This document shows, piece by piece, positions 47,301-56,613 of a stretch of DNA of 64,000 bases. Position numbers and translations under genes: made by a program. The notes below the pieces were generated by a model that made no database searches, was not told the DNA's origin, and saw only the letters and a list, made by a program, of their open reading frames with translations. The DNA is taken from NCBI RefSeq assembly GCF_001584165.1, contig NZ_CP013233.1, positions 4,100,620 to 4,164,619 of the forward strand. Direction: 5' to 3'. The stretch is from Collimonas arenae (GTDB taxonomy: Bacteria; Pseudomonadota; Gammaproteobacteria; Burkholderiales; Burkholderiaceae_D). Position 1 is the first letter of the stretch; every line of letters starts with the position of its first letter.

Positions 47301-48248
47301 TTATTTTTTCTTCGAAGATTGTTTTTGCGCTTCAGGCACGGCAGCATACGCAGCTGGATCGCCAGAATCGGTTGGATTGGCAAATGCAGCCTTCAACTGC
47401 GGGCTCATTGGCACGTTCAGGTTGACACCCTTTGGCGGGATTGGCTTCAAGAACCATTTTGCGTAGATGTCATTGACCTGGCCCGATTTGTACAGAGTAG
47501 CCAATGCAGTGTCGACTGCCTTCTTGAAGGTAGGGTCGTCCTTACGCTCAATGATGCCGTACGGCTCAACCGACAAGGCTTCCGAAGTGATCGCGTAGTC
47601 GTTAGGAGCGCGCGAGCTTGCAGCCAACGACGCCAACAGGATGTCATCCATCACGAATGCCACTGCGCGGCCGGTTTCAACCATCAGGAACGCTTCAGCG
47701 TGGTCCTTGGCTGCCAGGATGTTCATGCCGAGGTTGCGCTCGCCATTCAGGATGGTGATCTGCTTCAGGTTCGATGTGCCGGAAGTCGATACGACTGTCT
47801 TGCCCTTCAGGTCATCCAAAGTCTTAATGTTGGATGATTTCTTGGCCAGGATACGATTAGCGGTAACAAACATGGTCGGCGCGAAGGAAACAACCTTCTG
47901 GCGGTCGGCGTTGTTGGTTGCGGAGTCGCAGGACAGGTCAATCGTGCCGTTGGAGATCAGCGGAATACGGGTGGCCGAAGTCACAGGAACCATCTTGACG
48001 TTCAGCGCTGTCATGCCCAGTTGCTTCTGGATGGCAGTTGCAGCTTTCAGGCAGAGGTCGATCGAATAGCCTTGATAGGATTGCTTATCATCAAGATAAG
48101 AAAAGGGAATGGACGAATCGCGCACACCCAGAGTAATGGTGCCGGTGTCCTTGATTTTCTTGAGGGTACCGGTCAATTCTTGCGCTTGCACGGCGCCAGC
48201 CATGATGCCCAGGCCAACCAAAGCAACAACTAATTTTGATGACTTCAT
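47301..48248 (-). CDS. gltI: glutamate/aspartate ABC transporter binding protein
   Basis: This is the periplasmic receptor of the importer (bacterial solute-binding family 3). The 315-aa precursor has a signal peptide (MKSSKLVVALVGLGIMAGAVQA). The mature part starts with the family pattern GTLKKIKDTGTITLGVRDSSIPFSYLDDKQSYQGYSIDLC. The tail is Lys/Ser/Gln-rich (QKQSSKKK). The start has GGGAG upstream. It is the first gene of gltI-gltJ-gltK-gltL and a moderate promoter lies about 25 bases upstream of its start. Confidence 0.93.
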   Translation of the reverse strand: MKSSKLVVALVGLGIMAGAVQAQELTGTLKKIKDTGTITLGVRDSSIPFSYLDDKQSYQGYSIDLCLKAATAIQKQLGMTALNVKMVPVTSATRIPLISNGTIDLSCDSATNNADRQKVVSFAPTMFVTANRILAKKSSNIKTLDDLKGKTVVSTSGTSNLKQITILNGERNLGMNILAAKDHAEAFLMVETGRAVAFVMDDILLASLAASSRAPNDYAITSEALSVEPYGIIERKDDPTFKKAVDTALATLYKSGQVNDIYAKWFLKPIPPKGVNLNVPMSPQLKAAFANPTDSGDPAAYAAVPEAQKQSSKKK

Positions 48249-48270
48249 AACAACTCCCGAAAAAATTATC

Positions 48271-48298
48271 TGTATAGTTTAACAAATGTCTGCTTCAA
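48271..48298 (-). promoter_or_regulatory. possible promoter of gltI
   Basis: The minus strand has TTGAAG (48293-48298), a 16-base spacer and TATACA (48271-48276), each 4 of 6 to consensus. It is a plausible but weak call. Confidence 0.35.
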
Positions 48299-48523
48299 AA
48301 GCGGACTTAAACTGATGCTTATTTTTTATTCTTGCCACTCCTCCAAAAACACTCATCTCCCTCACTTTATAAAACATTCAATTACATCGATTTCTCTACT
48401 TCGGTACAGTGAACATCATGATGCACCCCTCATCATGATGCGCACCTTGTTACTGCAATTTCTTGCTCAATCATTCCAAATTTGCCACGCTGCGGTGGCT
48501 CTTAAACGTTATTCCGCACTCTA

Positions 48524-49420
48524 TTAGTTTCCCACCTGATCCGACGGAAACCGCAATGACTCTCTGAAAAGATAGCCCATAGGCATGTTCAGCGTAAGAT
48601 TATTTTTATTCGGTATCGGGCTCAGGAACCACTTGGTGTACAGCTTGTAAATCTCTCCATCGTGAATGATGCGGCCCATTTCACGGTCAACCAGCGCCTT
48701 GTATGCCGGGTCGCCTTTCGGCAGCATGATGGCATACGGCTCGGTAGTCAAAGGCTCACCGACGATGGCATAGGCGGCAGGATTCTTGGCTGTGGCTTTC
48801 AAGCCATAGAGCAGCACGTCATCCATCACGAACGCGTCGGCAGTCTTGTCTTCCACCATCTTGAACGATTCGTTGTGATCGTGGCCCTCCAGCACAGTCA
48901 TGTTCAGCGAACGCACCTGACCGCGGTCTTCCAGCGACTTTACACTCGTCGTACCCTTGGTCGTCACCACTTTCTTGTTGCGCAGATCAGGCCAGTTCTT
49001 GATCTTGTCGTCAACTCGGACGATCATGCGCGACGATGCCATGAAATGTGCGATAGTGAAATCAACACGCTTGCGGCGTTCCGCATTATTGGTCGTCGAA
49101 CCGCATTCCAGATCGGCCTTTCCGCTTGCAATCACGTCAATCCGATTGGACGAAGTCACCGGAACATACGCGATATTCAATTGCGGCAGCTTTAGCTGCT
49201 GCTTGACCGCATCAGCTATCTTGAGGCACAAGTCGATCGCATAGCCAACCGGTTTTTTGTCCTGATCCAAATAGGAGAATGGGAAAGAAGCCTCCCGATA
49301 AGCAAGTGTAATCGTCTTGCTATCACGTATTTTTGCCAATACATCCTCGGCACGGGCAGCTGTCGCCATAACACTGAGCAACAACGCTAACGCCACGCCA
49401 TAGCCGGAATTGCGCCACAC
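48524..49420 (-). CDS. second amino-acid ABC transporter binding protein (GltI-like)
   Basis: The 298-aa protein is a paralogue of the adjacent GltI, with the same frame of motifs (TITLAYREASFPFSYLDQDKKPVGYAIDLCLKIADAV, VPVTSSNRIDVIASGKADLECGSTTNNAERRKRVDF). A signal peptide is present (MWRNSGYGVALALLLSVMATAARA). It starts at a GTG at 49420 with AAGGGA about 13 bases upstream. It has no permease of its own here, so it may feed the GltJKL complex with a different ligand. A sigma-54-like site lies about 100 bases upstream. Confidence 0.9.
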   Translation of the reverse strand: MWRNSGYGVALALLLSVMATAARAEDVLAKIRDSKTITLAYREASFPFSYLDQDKKPVGYAIDLCLKIADAVKQQLKLPQLNIAYVPVTSSNRIDVIASGKADLECGSTTNNAERRKRVDFTIAHFMASSRMIVRVDDKIKNWPDLRNKKVVTTKGTTSVKSLEDRGQVRSLNMTVLEGHDHNESFKMVEDKTADAFVMDDVLLYGLKATAKNPAAYAIVGEPLTTEPYAIMLPKGDPAYKALVDREMGRIIHDGEIYKLYTKWFLSPIPNKNNLTLNMPMGYLFRESLRFPSDQVGN

Positions 49421-49522
49421 GGCATGATCGGTCCCTTACATTCCCTAGTCACCACATTACTCTCCTGTTAATTTGCGCTACTGATGTCGAAATATCTTTT
49501 ATGCAATGGACGTGCTTAAACA

Positions 49523-49538
49523 TGCAATATTCAAGCCA
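49523..49538 (-). promoter_or_regulatory. possible sigma-54 promoter of the second binding protein
   Basis: The minus strand reads TGGCTTGAATATTGCA, matching TGGCACG-N4-TTGCW except at two positions, with GG-N10-GC spacing. The start would be near 49512. No enhancer palindrome is obvious upstream. Confidence 0.4.
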
Positions 49539-49620
49539 GCCAATTTATTTTCTTTTGGCAACTTAATTGTGTCGCCGAATGGAATAATGGCCCGGATTCT
49601 ACCGGAGCCAGATTGCAAAT

Positions 49621-49656
49621 ACGCGCAACTGGCGATGTAGCATGCCAGTTGCGCGT
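49621..49656. terminator. 13-bp-stem hairpin downstream of gdhA
   Basis: A perfect inverted repeat (ACGCGCAACTGGC 49621-49633, GCCAGTTGCGCGT 49644-49656) lies 34 bases after the gdhA stop. Only ATTT follows on the minus strand, so termination may be weak or the hairpin may protect the 3' end. Confidence 0.5.
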
Positions 49657-49689
49657 GAGAAAAATATTTCGACTATAACGCAACATCAA

Positions 49690-50976
49690 TCAAGGATACA
49701 AACCGCGCATTTCGCGCGCCTGCAGTACGCGGGTACATGCGACGATAAATGCCGCGGTACGGAGCGAGACTTTCTTCTCTTCAGCCAACTGCCATACGGC
49801 CGTAAAGGCTTCGCGCATGATCCGGGTAAGACGAAGATTAATTTCATCTTCGGTCCAGAAAAAGCTGGAGAAATCCTGTACCCATTCGAAATAGCTGACC
49901 GTCACACCACCGGCGTTGGCGATCACGTCTGGCACGACCAACACACCCTTTTCATGCAGGATGTCATCTGCGGCTGGACTGGTCGGACCGTTCGCGCCTT
50001 CGAGAATGATCTTGGCGCGGATCGACGAAGCGTTTTCCACGGTGATTTGCTGCTCCAATGCTGCAGGCACCAAAATATCACAGTCGACTGCCCAAAACTG
50101 CGCACGATCGCTGATCTCTTCGCCGCCCTTGAAGCCGGCGACGCTGCCGGTTTCATTGACGTGCGCTTGCAATGCCGCCACGTCCAGGCCGCTGGAACGC
50201 ACTACTGTGGAAATATGGTCCTGCACCGCCACCACTTTGGCGCCGGCTTCCGAGAACAAACGCGCAGCGATGCCGCCGACGTTACCGAAACCTTGCACCG
50301 CAACTTTGGCGCCATGGATATTCAAGCCGCGCTTGGCAGCCGCTTCGCAGCCGACCACAAACACGCCGCGGCCGGTAGCTTCACGCCGTCCCAGGCTACC
50401 GCCCAGGGAGATCGGCTTGCCGGTCACCACGCCAGATGCCGTGCTGCCTTGGTTCATGGAATAGGTATCCATCATCCAGGCCATGATCTGTTCGTTGGTG
50501 TTGACGTCCGGCGCAGGGATATCCTTGTTCGGTCCGATGATGATGTTGATTTCGCTGGTGTAGCGGCGTGTCATACGCTGCAGCTCGCCTTGCGACAGGG
50601 TCTTCGGATCAACCCGAATACCGCCTTTGGCACCGCCGTATGGCACGTTGACTGCCGCGTTCTTGACGGTCATCCAGGCCGACAGGGCCATCACTTCCGA
50701 CAAGGTCACGTCCTGGTGGAAACGGACGCCGCCCTTGCCTGGACCACGCGAAGTGTTGTGCTGTACGCGATAACCTTCGAAGTGAGCGATGGTACCGTCG
50801 TCACGCTCGATTGGCACGTCGACGACCAGGATCCGCTTGGGACGCTTCATCGTCTCGACCCAGCGGGCCAGATTTCCGAGATAGGGAGTTACACGGTCAA
50901 TTTGTTCGAGATAGTCGCCCCATGGACCAATGCCATGTTGCGTCAGATAGGATGGGACTTCATGCTTGATAGTCAT
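49690..50976 (-). CDS. gdhA: glutamate dehydrogenase
   Basis: The enzyme interconverts glutamate and 2-oxoglutarate plus ammonia. The 428-aa protein has the catalytic-lysine motif [17 protein letters not shown] near residue 112, [11 protein letters not shown] near 210 and the Rossmann motif [17 protein letters not shown] near 230. Its length and motifs match the short hexameric type (GudB/RocG-like), often catabolic; coenzyme use is not clear from sequence. AGGAGCGC precedes the start. It is next to glutamate importers and may use the glutamate they bring in. Confidence 0.95.
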   Translation of the reverse strand: MTIKHEVPSYLTQHGIGPWGDYLEQIDRVTPYLGNLARWVETMKRPKRILVVDVPIERDDGTIAHFEGYRVQHNTSRGPGKGGVRFHQDVTLSEVMALSAWMTVKNAAVNVPYGGAKGGIRVDPKTLSQGELQRMTRRYTSEINIIIGPNKDIPAPDVNTNEQIMAWMMDTYSMNQGSTASGVVTGKPISLGGSLGRREATGRGVFVVGCEAAAKRGLNIHGAKVAVQGFGNVGGIAARLFSEAGAKVVAVQDHISTVVRSSGLDVAALQAHVNETGSVAGFKGGEEISDRAQFWAVDCDILVPAALEQQITVENASSIRAKIILEGANGPTSPAADDILHEKGVLVVPDVIANAGGVTVSYFEWVQDFSSFFWTEDEINLRLTRIMREAFTAVWQLAEEKKVSLRTAAFIVACTRVLQAREMRGLYP

Positions 50977-51194
50977 TCTTTGCGCGCTCCTGAGATTGCA
51001 GGCCGGCCCCTTTTAAGGAGACTACACCGGGGCTAAATCGGTCTAGTCGCAGATCGTAGGGCAACGACGCAGGGCAAAGCCAATGCTTTGTGCGCATGTA
51101 ACTATGCATTTTTTGCATTGATATGAATAATACAATCCGGGCGGCAAGAATCTCCCCGGCGGACTCCTGCCGCGGATTGACGGCAATCGAACGA

Positions 51195-52174
51195 TTACGA
51201 GATGGGACTCGAAGCGGGATTAGCGGTTTTACGCTTACTGCTCCTGGCCGCAGCTTCCTGCTGTTGCAGCAGATAAGCCCACAACCTGGCCACCACCGGC
51301 TTGCCCGGCCTCTGCACCGTCGGACGTTCTCGGTACAAACGGATTTCCATCGTCGCTTCCCACTCCGGCGCATCCTGGTCAACGCTCGCCAACTGCTTCA
51401 GCTTGACCTCGCGCGTCACCGCCGACTCCGGCAAAAACGCTACACCATGCCCTTCCAGCGCCATCATTTTCAACCCTTCCGCCATGTCGGTCTCATAGCG
51501 TTTTTCCAGGTACAAGGGCTTCTTCGAATCTGCCAGGATCAGCTCAACCATGCGACCGAGGTAGGCATTACTGGTATAGGACAGAAATGGCAACGGCGCG
51601 CTGGCGCTGCCGGGGAACAGGTAGTCAGGAACACCGGCCTTGTTGCAATGCGCATAGGCGCGCAGCACTTCGCTGCGAGCGTAATCAAATCGTAGCGACC
51701 GGTGTCAAGCTGCACTGGCTGGCGCGGATGGTGGTAGCACAACAGCAGATCACAACCGCCGTCTACCATCGCCATCACCGCATCGTGCACATTCAGCGCC
51801 AGCAAGCGCGTGTTGAGGGGGCCGAAGCCCTCTTCCAGCACCCGTATCCAGCGCGGCACATAGGTCAGCGACAAGGTATGCGGCACCGCGAAATCGACCG
51901 TGCTCAGCGCCGTAGGCCGCTTGCCGCGCATCAGCGCACGCGCATTGTTGATCTGCCCGAGCATTTCCAAGGCCTGCTCGTAAAACACTTCGCCGGCCGC
52001 GGTCAGGCGCGTCGGATATGAGGTGCGATCAATCAGATCGGCGCCTAGCCACGCCTCCAGCGATTGGATCCGGCGTGAGAACGCCGGCTGCGTGACGTGA
52101 CGCAATTCTGCGGAGCGGCTGAAACTGTGGGTTTCCGCCAATGAGATGAAGTCTTCTAGCCATTTGCTTTCCAT
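51195..52174 (-). CDS. LysR family regulator, frameshifted
   Basis: The start at 52174 (MESKWLEDFISLAETHSFSRSAELRHVTQPAFSRRIQSLEAWLGADL) gives the LysR winged helix. The frame breaks at about 51675, where one base is missing; restoring it joins RYDLITLA to SEVLRAYAHCNKAGVPDYLFPG and gives about 326 aa. N-terminal METKWL/MESKWL type sequence and SYTSNAYLGRMVELIL resemble E. coli HypT (YjiE), a hypochlorite-responsive LysR protein; this likeness is from memory. The frame open to 52456 overlaps the exporter gene and is not part of it. Its target may be a neighbour such as gdhA, but no operator was identified. Confidence 0.85.
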
Positions 52175-52235
52175 CCCGCTATCGTAACGCGAGTCGGGAA
52201 TTCCAGCATCGAAAATCGGTACGCGCGTTGTGCCG

Positions 52236-54119
52236 CTACACCATCCGCACCACGTTGTCGGGATAGTCGTCGGCGTCGGATTGCGCCGGCGACGTGCTGC
52301 CAATCTCTTCCGGATGCGCCTGCTGGCGCAACCACATTTGCGCGTAAGCGCCGTTTGCCGCCAGCAACTGGGCATGCGTACCACGCTCGACAATCCGGCC
52401 GTGATCGAGCACCAATATTTGCGCTGCGTCGGCAATCGTCGACAACCGATGCGCAATCACCAGCGTGGTCCGGTCTTTGGCGATTTCCTTCAGCTGCGCC
52501 TGGATTGCTTGCTCCGACTTCGAATCGAGTGCCGAAGTCGCTTCATCAAATATCAGCACCGCAGGATTCTTCAACAAGGTGCGGGCGATGGCGACGCGCT
52601 GCTTTTCACCGCCCGACAATTTCAGGCCGCGCTCGCCGACCATCGAATCATAGCCATCCGGCAGCGACTCGATGAAATCGTGAATATGCGCCGCCTTGGC
52701 GACAGCGATGATTTCATCCTTGCTGGCGCCAGGCTTGCCGTAGGCGATGTTGTACTCGATGCTGTCATTGAACAGTACGGTATCCTGCGGCACGATGCCG
52801 ATAGCTTGACGCAGCGAGGCTTGCGTGACATCGCGCAAATCCTGGCCGTCGATAGTGATATGGCCGCTATTGATGTCGTAGAAGCGGAACAGCAAGCGCG
52901 ACAAGGTCGACTTGCCGGAACCGCTGTGCCCGACCACCGCAGTGGTGGTGCCGGCGGCGATCGTGAAATCGACATCGAACAGAATCTGGCGCTTGCTCTC
53001 GTAGCTGAAATCGACATGCGAAAAACGCACTTGGGCACCGCCAGTAAGCAGCGGCCGTGCGCCTTCGGCATCGGCGATTTCGCGGTTCTCATCGAGCAGG
53101 TGGAACAGCCGCTCCATATCGGCCAGGCTCTGCTTGATCTCGCGATAAATCACACCGAGGAAATTCAACGGGATATAGAGCTGGATCATGAACGAGTTGA
53201 CCAGCACCAGGTCACCCAGCGTCATCTTGCCGTCGATCACGCCCTGCGTGGCGCGCCACAGGATCAGCGTTACCGCGATCGCAATGATCAGTGATTGTCC
53301 CGTGTTCAGCAGCGACAAGGAAGTCTGCGATTTCACGGCTGCAGTTTCATAGCGCATCAAGCCGTCGTCGTAGCGCCTTGCTTCGTATTCTTCGTTGCCG
53401 AAATACTTGACGGTTTCGTAGTTGATCAGCGAATCGACAGCCTTGGTATTGGCGCTCGAATCGAGTGCATTCATGGCGCGGCGGAAATGCGTACGCCACT
53501 CGGTCACAGTGACCGTGAATACGATATAGCTGACCAACGCCACCAATGTGATGCCGGCAAACCAGATGTCGTAATGCAGCATCAGATAGCCCAGCACCAG
53601 CGAGATTTCAATCAGGGTCGGCAAGATGCTGAACAGCGCGTATGACACCAGCGACGAAATGCCGCGCGTGCCGCGTTCGATATCACGCGTCATGCCGCCG
53701 GTCTGGCGATTCAGGTGAAAACGCAGTGACAGCGAATGCAGATGCCGGAACACCTGCAGCGCAATGGTGCGGACGGCGCGCTGGGTAACGCGAGCAAAGA
53801 CGAACTCACGCAATTCGGTAAACAACGTGGTGCTCAAACGCAGGGCGCCATACGCCACCAGGATACCCAACGGCAAGACCAGCATCGCCTGCGGATGGCT
53901 GGCGGTGATGGTCATGCTGTCGACCAGCTTTTTCAACACTAATGGCACGCCAACGTTGGCCAGCTTGGCGCCGAGCATGAACAGCAACGCCAGCGAGACT
54001 CGCCACTTGTACGTCCACAGGTAAGGTAGCAGGGTCTTGATGGTGGCCCAGTCGCTGCGTTTGGGCTCGGCCGCCCCGGCAGGAGCAGCGTCCGACGGAC
54101 CTGAAGAATGGTGGCGCAT
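52236..54119 (-). CDS. ATM1-type ABC exporter (fused permease/ATPase)
   Basis: From the ATG at 54119 (MRHHSSGPSDAAPAG) the protein is 627 aa; the frame open to 54392 overlaps the divergent thioesterase gene. A six-segment exporter domain (about 40-340) is followed by an ATPase domain with Walker A VGHSGSGKSTLSRLLF, signature LSGGEKQRVAIART and Walker B AVLIFDEATSALDSKSE. The membrane-domain motifs NRQTGGMTRDIERGTRG and DSLINYETVKYFGNEEYEARRYD are typical of the ATM1/HMT1 group, which exports glutathione-linked or sulfur compounds. It forms a homodimer by family rule. The ligand is inferred. Confidence 0.92.
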   Translation of the reverse strand: MRHHSSGPSDAAPAGAAEPKRSDWATIKTLLPYLWTYKWRVSLALLFMLGAKLANVGVPLVLKKLVDSMTITASHPQAMLVLPLGILVAYGALRLSTTLFTELREFVFARVTQRAVRTIALQVFRHLHSLSLRFHLNRQTGGMTRDIERGTRGISSLVSYALFSILPTLIEISLVLGYLMLHYDIWFAGITLVALVSYIVFTVTVTEWRTHFRRAMNALDSSANTKAVDSLINYETVKYFGNEEYEARRYDDGLMRYETAAVKSQTSLSLLNTGQSLIIAIAVTLILWRATQGVIDGKMTLGDLVLVNSFMIQLYIPLNFLGVIYREIKQSLADMERLFHLLDENREIADAEGARPLLTGGAQVRFSHVDFSYESKRQILFDVDFTIAAGTTTAVVGHSGSGKSTLSRLLFRFYDINSGHITIDGQDLRDVTQASLRQAIGIVPQDTVLFNDSIEYNIAYGKPGASKDEIIAVAKAAHIHDFIESLPDGYDSMVGERGLKLSGGEKQRVAIARTLLKNPAVLIFDEATSALDSKSEQAIQAQLKEIAKDRTTLVIAHRLSTIADAAQILVLDHGRIVERGTHAQLLAANGAYAQMWLRQQAHPEEIGSTSPAQSDADDYPDNVVRMV

Positions 54120-54185
54120 GAATGACAATCTGAAAGAATGGTTTAAGCTACGAAGGTTAATTGTAGCCCTCGGGGAAAATAAAAG

Positions 54186-54593
54186 ATGACTGACCAAAAA
54201 GACAACAAACTGCCGCATGGCGCCGTGCCACAACTGCGCGTAATGCCAATGCCGGCGGATGCCAATATCCACGGCGATGTGTTCGGCGGCTGGATCATGG
54301 CACAAGTCGACATCGCCGGCTCGCTGCCGGCCACGCGCCGCGCCAACGGCCGTGTCGCGACGATTGCAGTGAATTCGTTCCTGTTCAAGCAACCGGTATT
54401 TGTTGGCGACCTGCTGTCGTTTTATGCCGATATCGTCAAGGTCGGCAATACCTCGATCACGGTCAACGTCGAAGTCTATGCCGAGCGCAACCGGTTGCAG
54501 ACGGAAATCGTCAAGGTCACCGAAGCGACGCTGACTTATGTCGCTACCGATTCAGATCGCAAGCCACGCCAGTTGCCGCCGCTAGCAAACTGA
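54186..54593 (+). CDS. acyl-CoA thioesterase (YciA-like hotdog fold)
   Basis: The 135-aa protein has the hotdog thioesterase motifs PMPADANIHGDVFGGWIMAQVDIAGSL (catalytic N/H/D region) and VATIAVNSFLFKQPVFVGDLLSFYADI. YciA-type enzymes hydrolyse a wide range of acyl-CoAs and form hexamers. It is transcribed divergently from the exporter and converges with the IclR gene, eight bases from its stop. Confidence 0.92.
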   Translation: MTDQKDNKLPHGAVPQLRVMPMPADANIHGDVFGGWIMAQVDIAGSLPATRRANGRVATIAVNSFLFKQPVFVGDLLSFYADIVKVGNTSITVNVEVYAERNRLQTEIVKVTEATLTYVATDSDRKPRQLPPLAN

Positions 54594-54601
54594 ACACCCC
54601 T

Positions 54602-55435
54602 CTAACGGGCCGCGCCGAGCTCGCTTGAAATGCGGGCCGCCGCGGCTTGCACCACCGCGATCAGCGACTGCATCCGCTTGAGCGGCATATACGGCACGGT
54701 GCTGGAGACACTGATCGCAGCCACTATCGCGTGACTGGCATCGTAGATTGGCGCCGCCACGCAGCGTATCGACGGTTCATTGTCTTCCAGATCAAAAGCA
54801 TAACCACCTTTGGCGTACTGCCGCATCTGGTCGCGAAATTCGCTCCAGCTGCGCTTCGGCAGCCGCCGCGAGGTATCGACGCTGGTAGCCGAACTGCGTT
54901 TCTGATACAAGCTTTTCCAATCTTCCTCATCCATGCCCAACATCAAGGCCTTGCCGACGCCGGTGGTCGCAATCGGCATCCGATGGCCGACGCGCGAGCG
55001 CATTTCCAAGCCTTTCTTACCTGGTATCTTATCCAGGTACAGCACGTCATCATCATCCTGCAAAGCCAGGTGTATGGTGTCGCCAGACTGCTCCGCCAAT
55101 TGTTCCAGATAGGGCCGCGCTACCACTGCCAGCGAGACTTCGTCACGCGCCTGGAAGCCCAGCTCGATCAATTTCGGCCCCAGTACATAACCGGCATTCG
55201 GCGTAAACCGCAGATAACGCTCCTGCACCAGGCAGCTTGCGAGCCGATGCGTAGTACTGCGCGTGGTTCCAAGCAGTTTTGCGATTTCTTTCAAATCGCG
55301 CGCGCCGCCAGCGACTGCCTGCAGCACTGCCAAGCCGCGCGTCAGCGTCTGGGTGCCGCTTGGCGCCGCCGTAGCTTGGTCATCGGTATGTGTACTGGCG
55401 GCCTTGGAGTCGAGCGTATCGAGTATTTTGCGCAT
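54602..55435 (-). CDS. IclR family transcriptional regulator
   Basis: The 277-aa protein has an N-terminal winged helix (LTRGLAVLQAVAGGARDLKEIAKLLGTTRSTTHRLASCLVQERYL, about 31-75) and the IclR effector domain (about 90-270: GDTIHLALQDDDDVLYLDKIPGKKGLEMRSRVGHRMPIATTGVGKALM). It is divergent from dgoK-dgoA-dgoD, so it probably controls galactonate breakdown. E. coli uses a GntR protein, DgoR, for this. A palindrome at 55464-55478 between the two is a likely operator. Confidence 0.92.
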   Translation of the reverse strand: MRKILDTLDSKAASTHTDDQATAAPSGTQTLTRGLAVLQAVAGGARDLKEIAKLLGTTRSTTHRLASCLVQERYLRFTPNAGYVLGPKLIELGFQARDEVSLAVVARPYLEQLAEQSGDTIHLALQDDDDVLYLDKIPGKKGLEMRSRVGHRMPIATTGVGKALMLGMDEEDWKSLYQKRSSATSVDTSRRLPKRSWSEFRDQMRQYAKGGYAFDLEDNEPSIRCVAAPIYDASHAIVAAISVSSTVPYMPLKRMQSLIAVVQAAAARISSELGAAR

Positions 55436-55463
55436 TGCATGTGCCTGTCAAAAACAATTAAAA

Positions 55464-55478
55464 TCCCACATATTGGGA
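55464..55478. promoter_or_regulatory. palindromic operator, probably for the IclR protein
   Basis: TCCCA-CATAT-TGGGA is a perfect 5-5-5 inverted repeat, 29 bases before the iclR-type start and 15 bases before the dgo -35. Such short palindromes are typical IclR targets. Assignment is by position. Confidence 0.55.
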
Positions 55479-55492
55479 CACGATATCATATA

Positions 55493-55521
55493 TTGACAGA
55501 AAATTGCAGCCAGAATAAAGT
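55493..55521 (+). promoter_or_regulatory. predicted promoter of dgoKAD
   Basis: A perfect TTGACA (55493-55498), a 17-base spacer and TAAAGT (55516-55521) lie 58 bases before the dgoK ATG. Confidence 0.65.
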
Positions 55522-55578
55522 ACGCCACGCTACTTCTGCCCTGCAATTTCGCCGACAATTTTCAAACTGACAAGACTC

Positions 55579-56586
55579 ATGCATCCAGCCTCGCAACAAA
55601 CGCGCTTGATCGCCCTCGACTGGGGTACCTCATCGCTACGCGCATATCGGCTTGGGACAGGTGGACAAACCCTGGAAATGCGTGCGTTGCCGTGGGGCGT
55701 GATGCAATTGCCTGAAACCGTTGCTGGTGCCGGCGAAAAAGACGGTTTCGAGGCGGCCTTCGAGCAGGCTTGTGGCGACTGGCTGCAAGCCGCGCCAGCC
55801 ACACCGGTGATCGCTGCGGGCATGGTCGGCAGCCGCCAGGGATGGCTTGAAGCTCCCTATTTGTCAGTGCCGATCGCTGTCGCAGACATCGGCGGCAACT
55901 TGAGCATCGTCCGCAATCGCCAAGGCCAGTTGATCCACATCGTGCCCGGCCTGATCCAGAATGTGTTGCTGCCGAACGTGATGCGCGGCGAAGAAACCCA
56001 GGTTGTCGGCGTCCTCAGTGCACTTGGCAAGCAGGCCACGCTACAGGATGAAATTCTGATCGGCTTGCCCGGTACGCATTCAAAATGGGTGCAGATCCGG
56101 CGCACAGACGCACAAGCCGAACTAACGCATTTCGACACCTTCATGACCGGCGAAGTATTTGCCGCGCTCTGCGGGCACACCATCCTCGGCCGCGGGATGC
56201 AAACAACGGAAAACGTACATGCCAGCGCCACCGCATTCGAGCGCGGCCTGCGGGTGCCGCAAACCGCCGCCGGCCGTGCCGGCGTACTATCGACCATATT
56301 CAGCACGCGCACGCTGGGATTGACTGGCGAACTGGATGGCACCGGCCAGCGCGAGTATCTGTCGGGGCTACTGATCGGCCACGAAATCTCGGCGTTGCAG
56401 GATCTGCTGCGACAGCATGAGCGACAGCCGTCGCGCGTCATCCTGGTCGGCGAGTCCGCTTTATGCGAGCGCTATGCAAGCGTGCTGCGCGCCTATGGCT
56501 TTGCGCGAACAGACGTCATGGCGCAGGCTACCGAACGTGGCTTGTGGCAGCTTGCGCTGACCGCCGGTTTGCTGAAGACAGTGTGA
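55579..56586 (+). CDS. dgoK: 2-dehydro-3-deoxygalactonokinase
   Basis: DgoK phosphorylates 2-keto-3-deoxygalactonate. The 335-aa protein begins with the sugar-kinase ATP-binding pattern LIALDWGTSSLRAYRLG (near residues 10-26) and has HIVPGLIQNVLLPNVMRGEETQVVG and GLPGTHSKWVQI, both typical of DgoK. It is the first gene of the dgo operon, 27 bases before dgoA. Confidence 0.93.
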   Translation: MHPASQQTRLIALDWGTSSLRAYRLGTGGQTLEMRALPWGVMQLPETVAGAGEKDGFEAAFEQACGDWLQAAPATPVIAAGMVGSRQGWLEAPYLSVPIAVADIGGNLSIVRNRQGQLIHIVPGLIQNVLLPNVMRGEETQVVGVLSALGKQATLQDEILIGLPGTHSKWVQIRRTDAQAELTHFDTFMTGEVFAALCGHTILGRGMQTTENVHASATAFERGLRVPQTAAGRAGVLSTIFSTRTLGLTGELDGTGQREYLSGLLIGHEISALQDLLRQHERQPSRVILVGESALCERYASVLRAYGFARTDVMAQATERGLWQLALTAGLLKTV

Positions 56587-56613
56587 TATACGCCCAATTT
56601 CCAGGAACGCACC

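Noticed and set aside
49642..51036. 464-codon open frame on the plus strand
   Set aside because: It lies opposite gdhA and shows no protein-like pattern.
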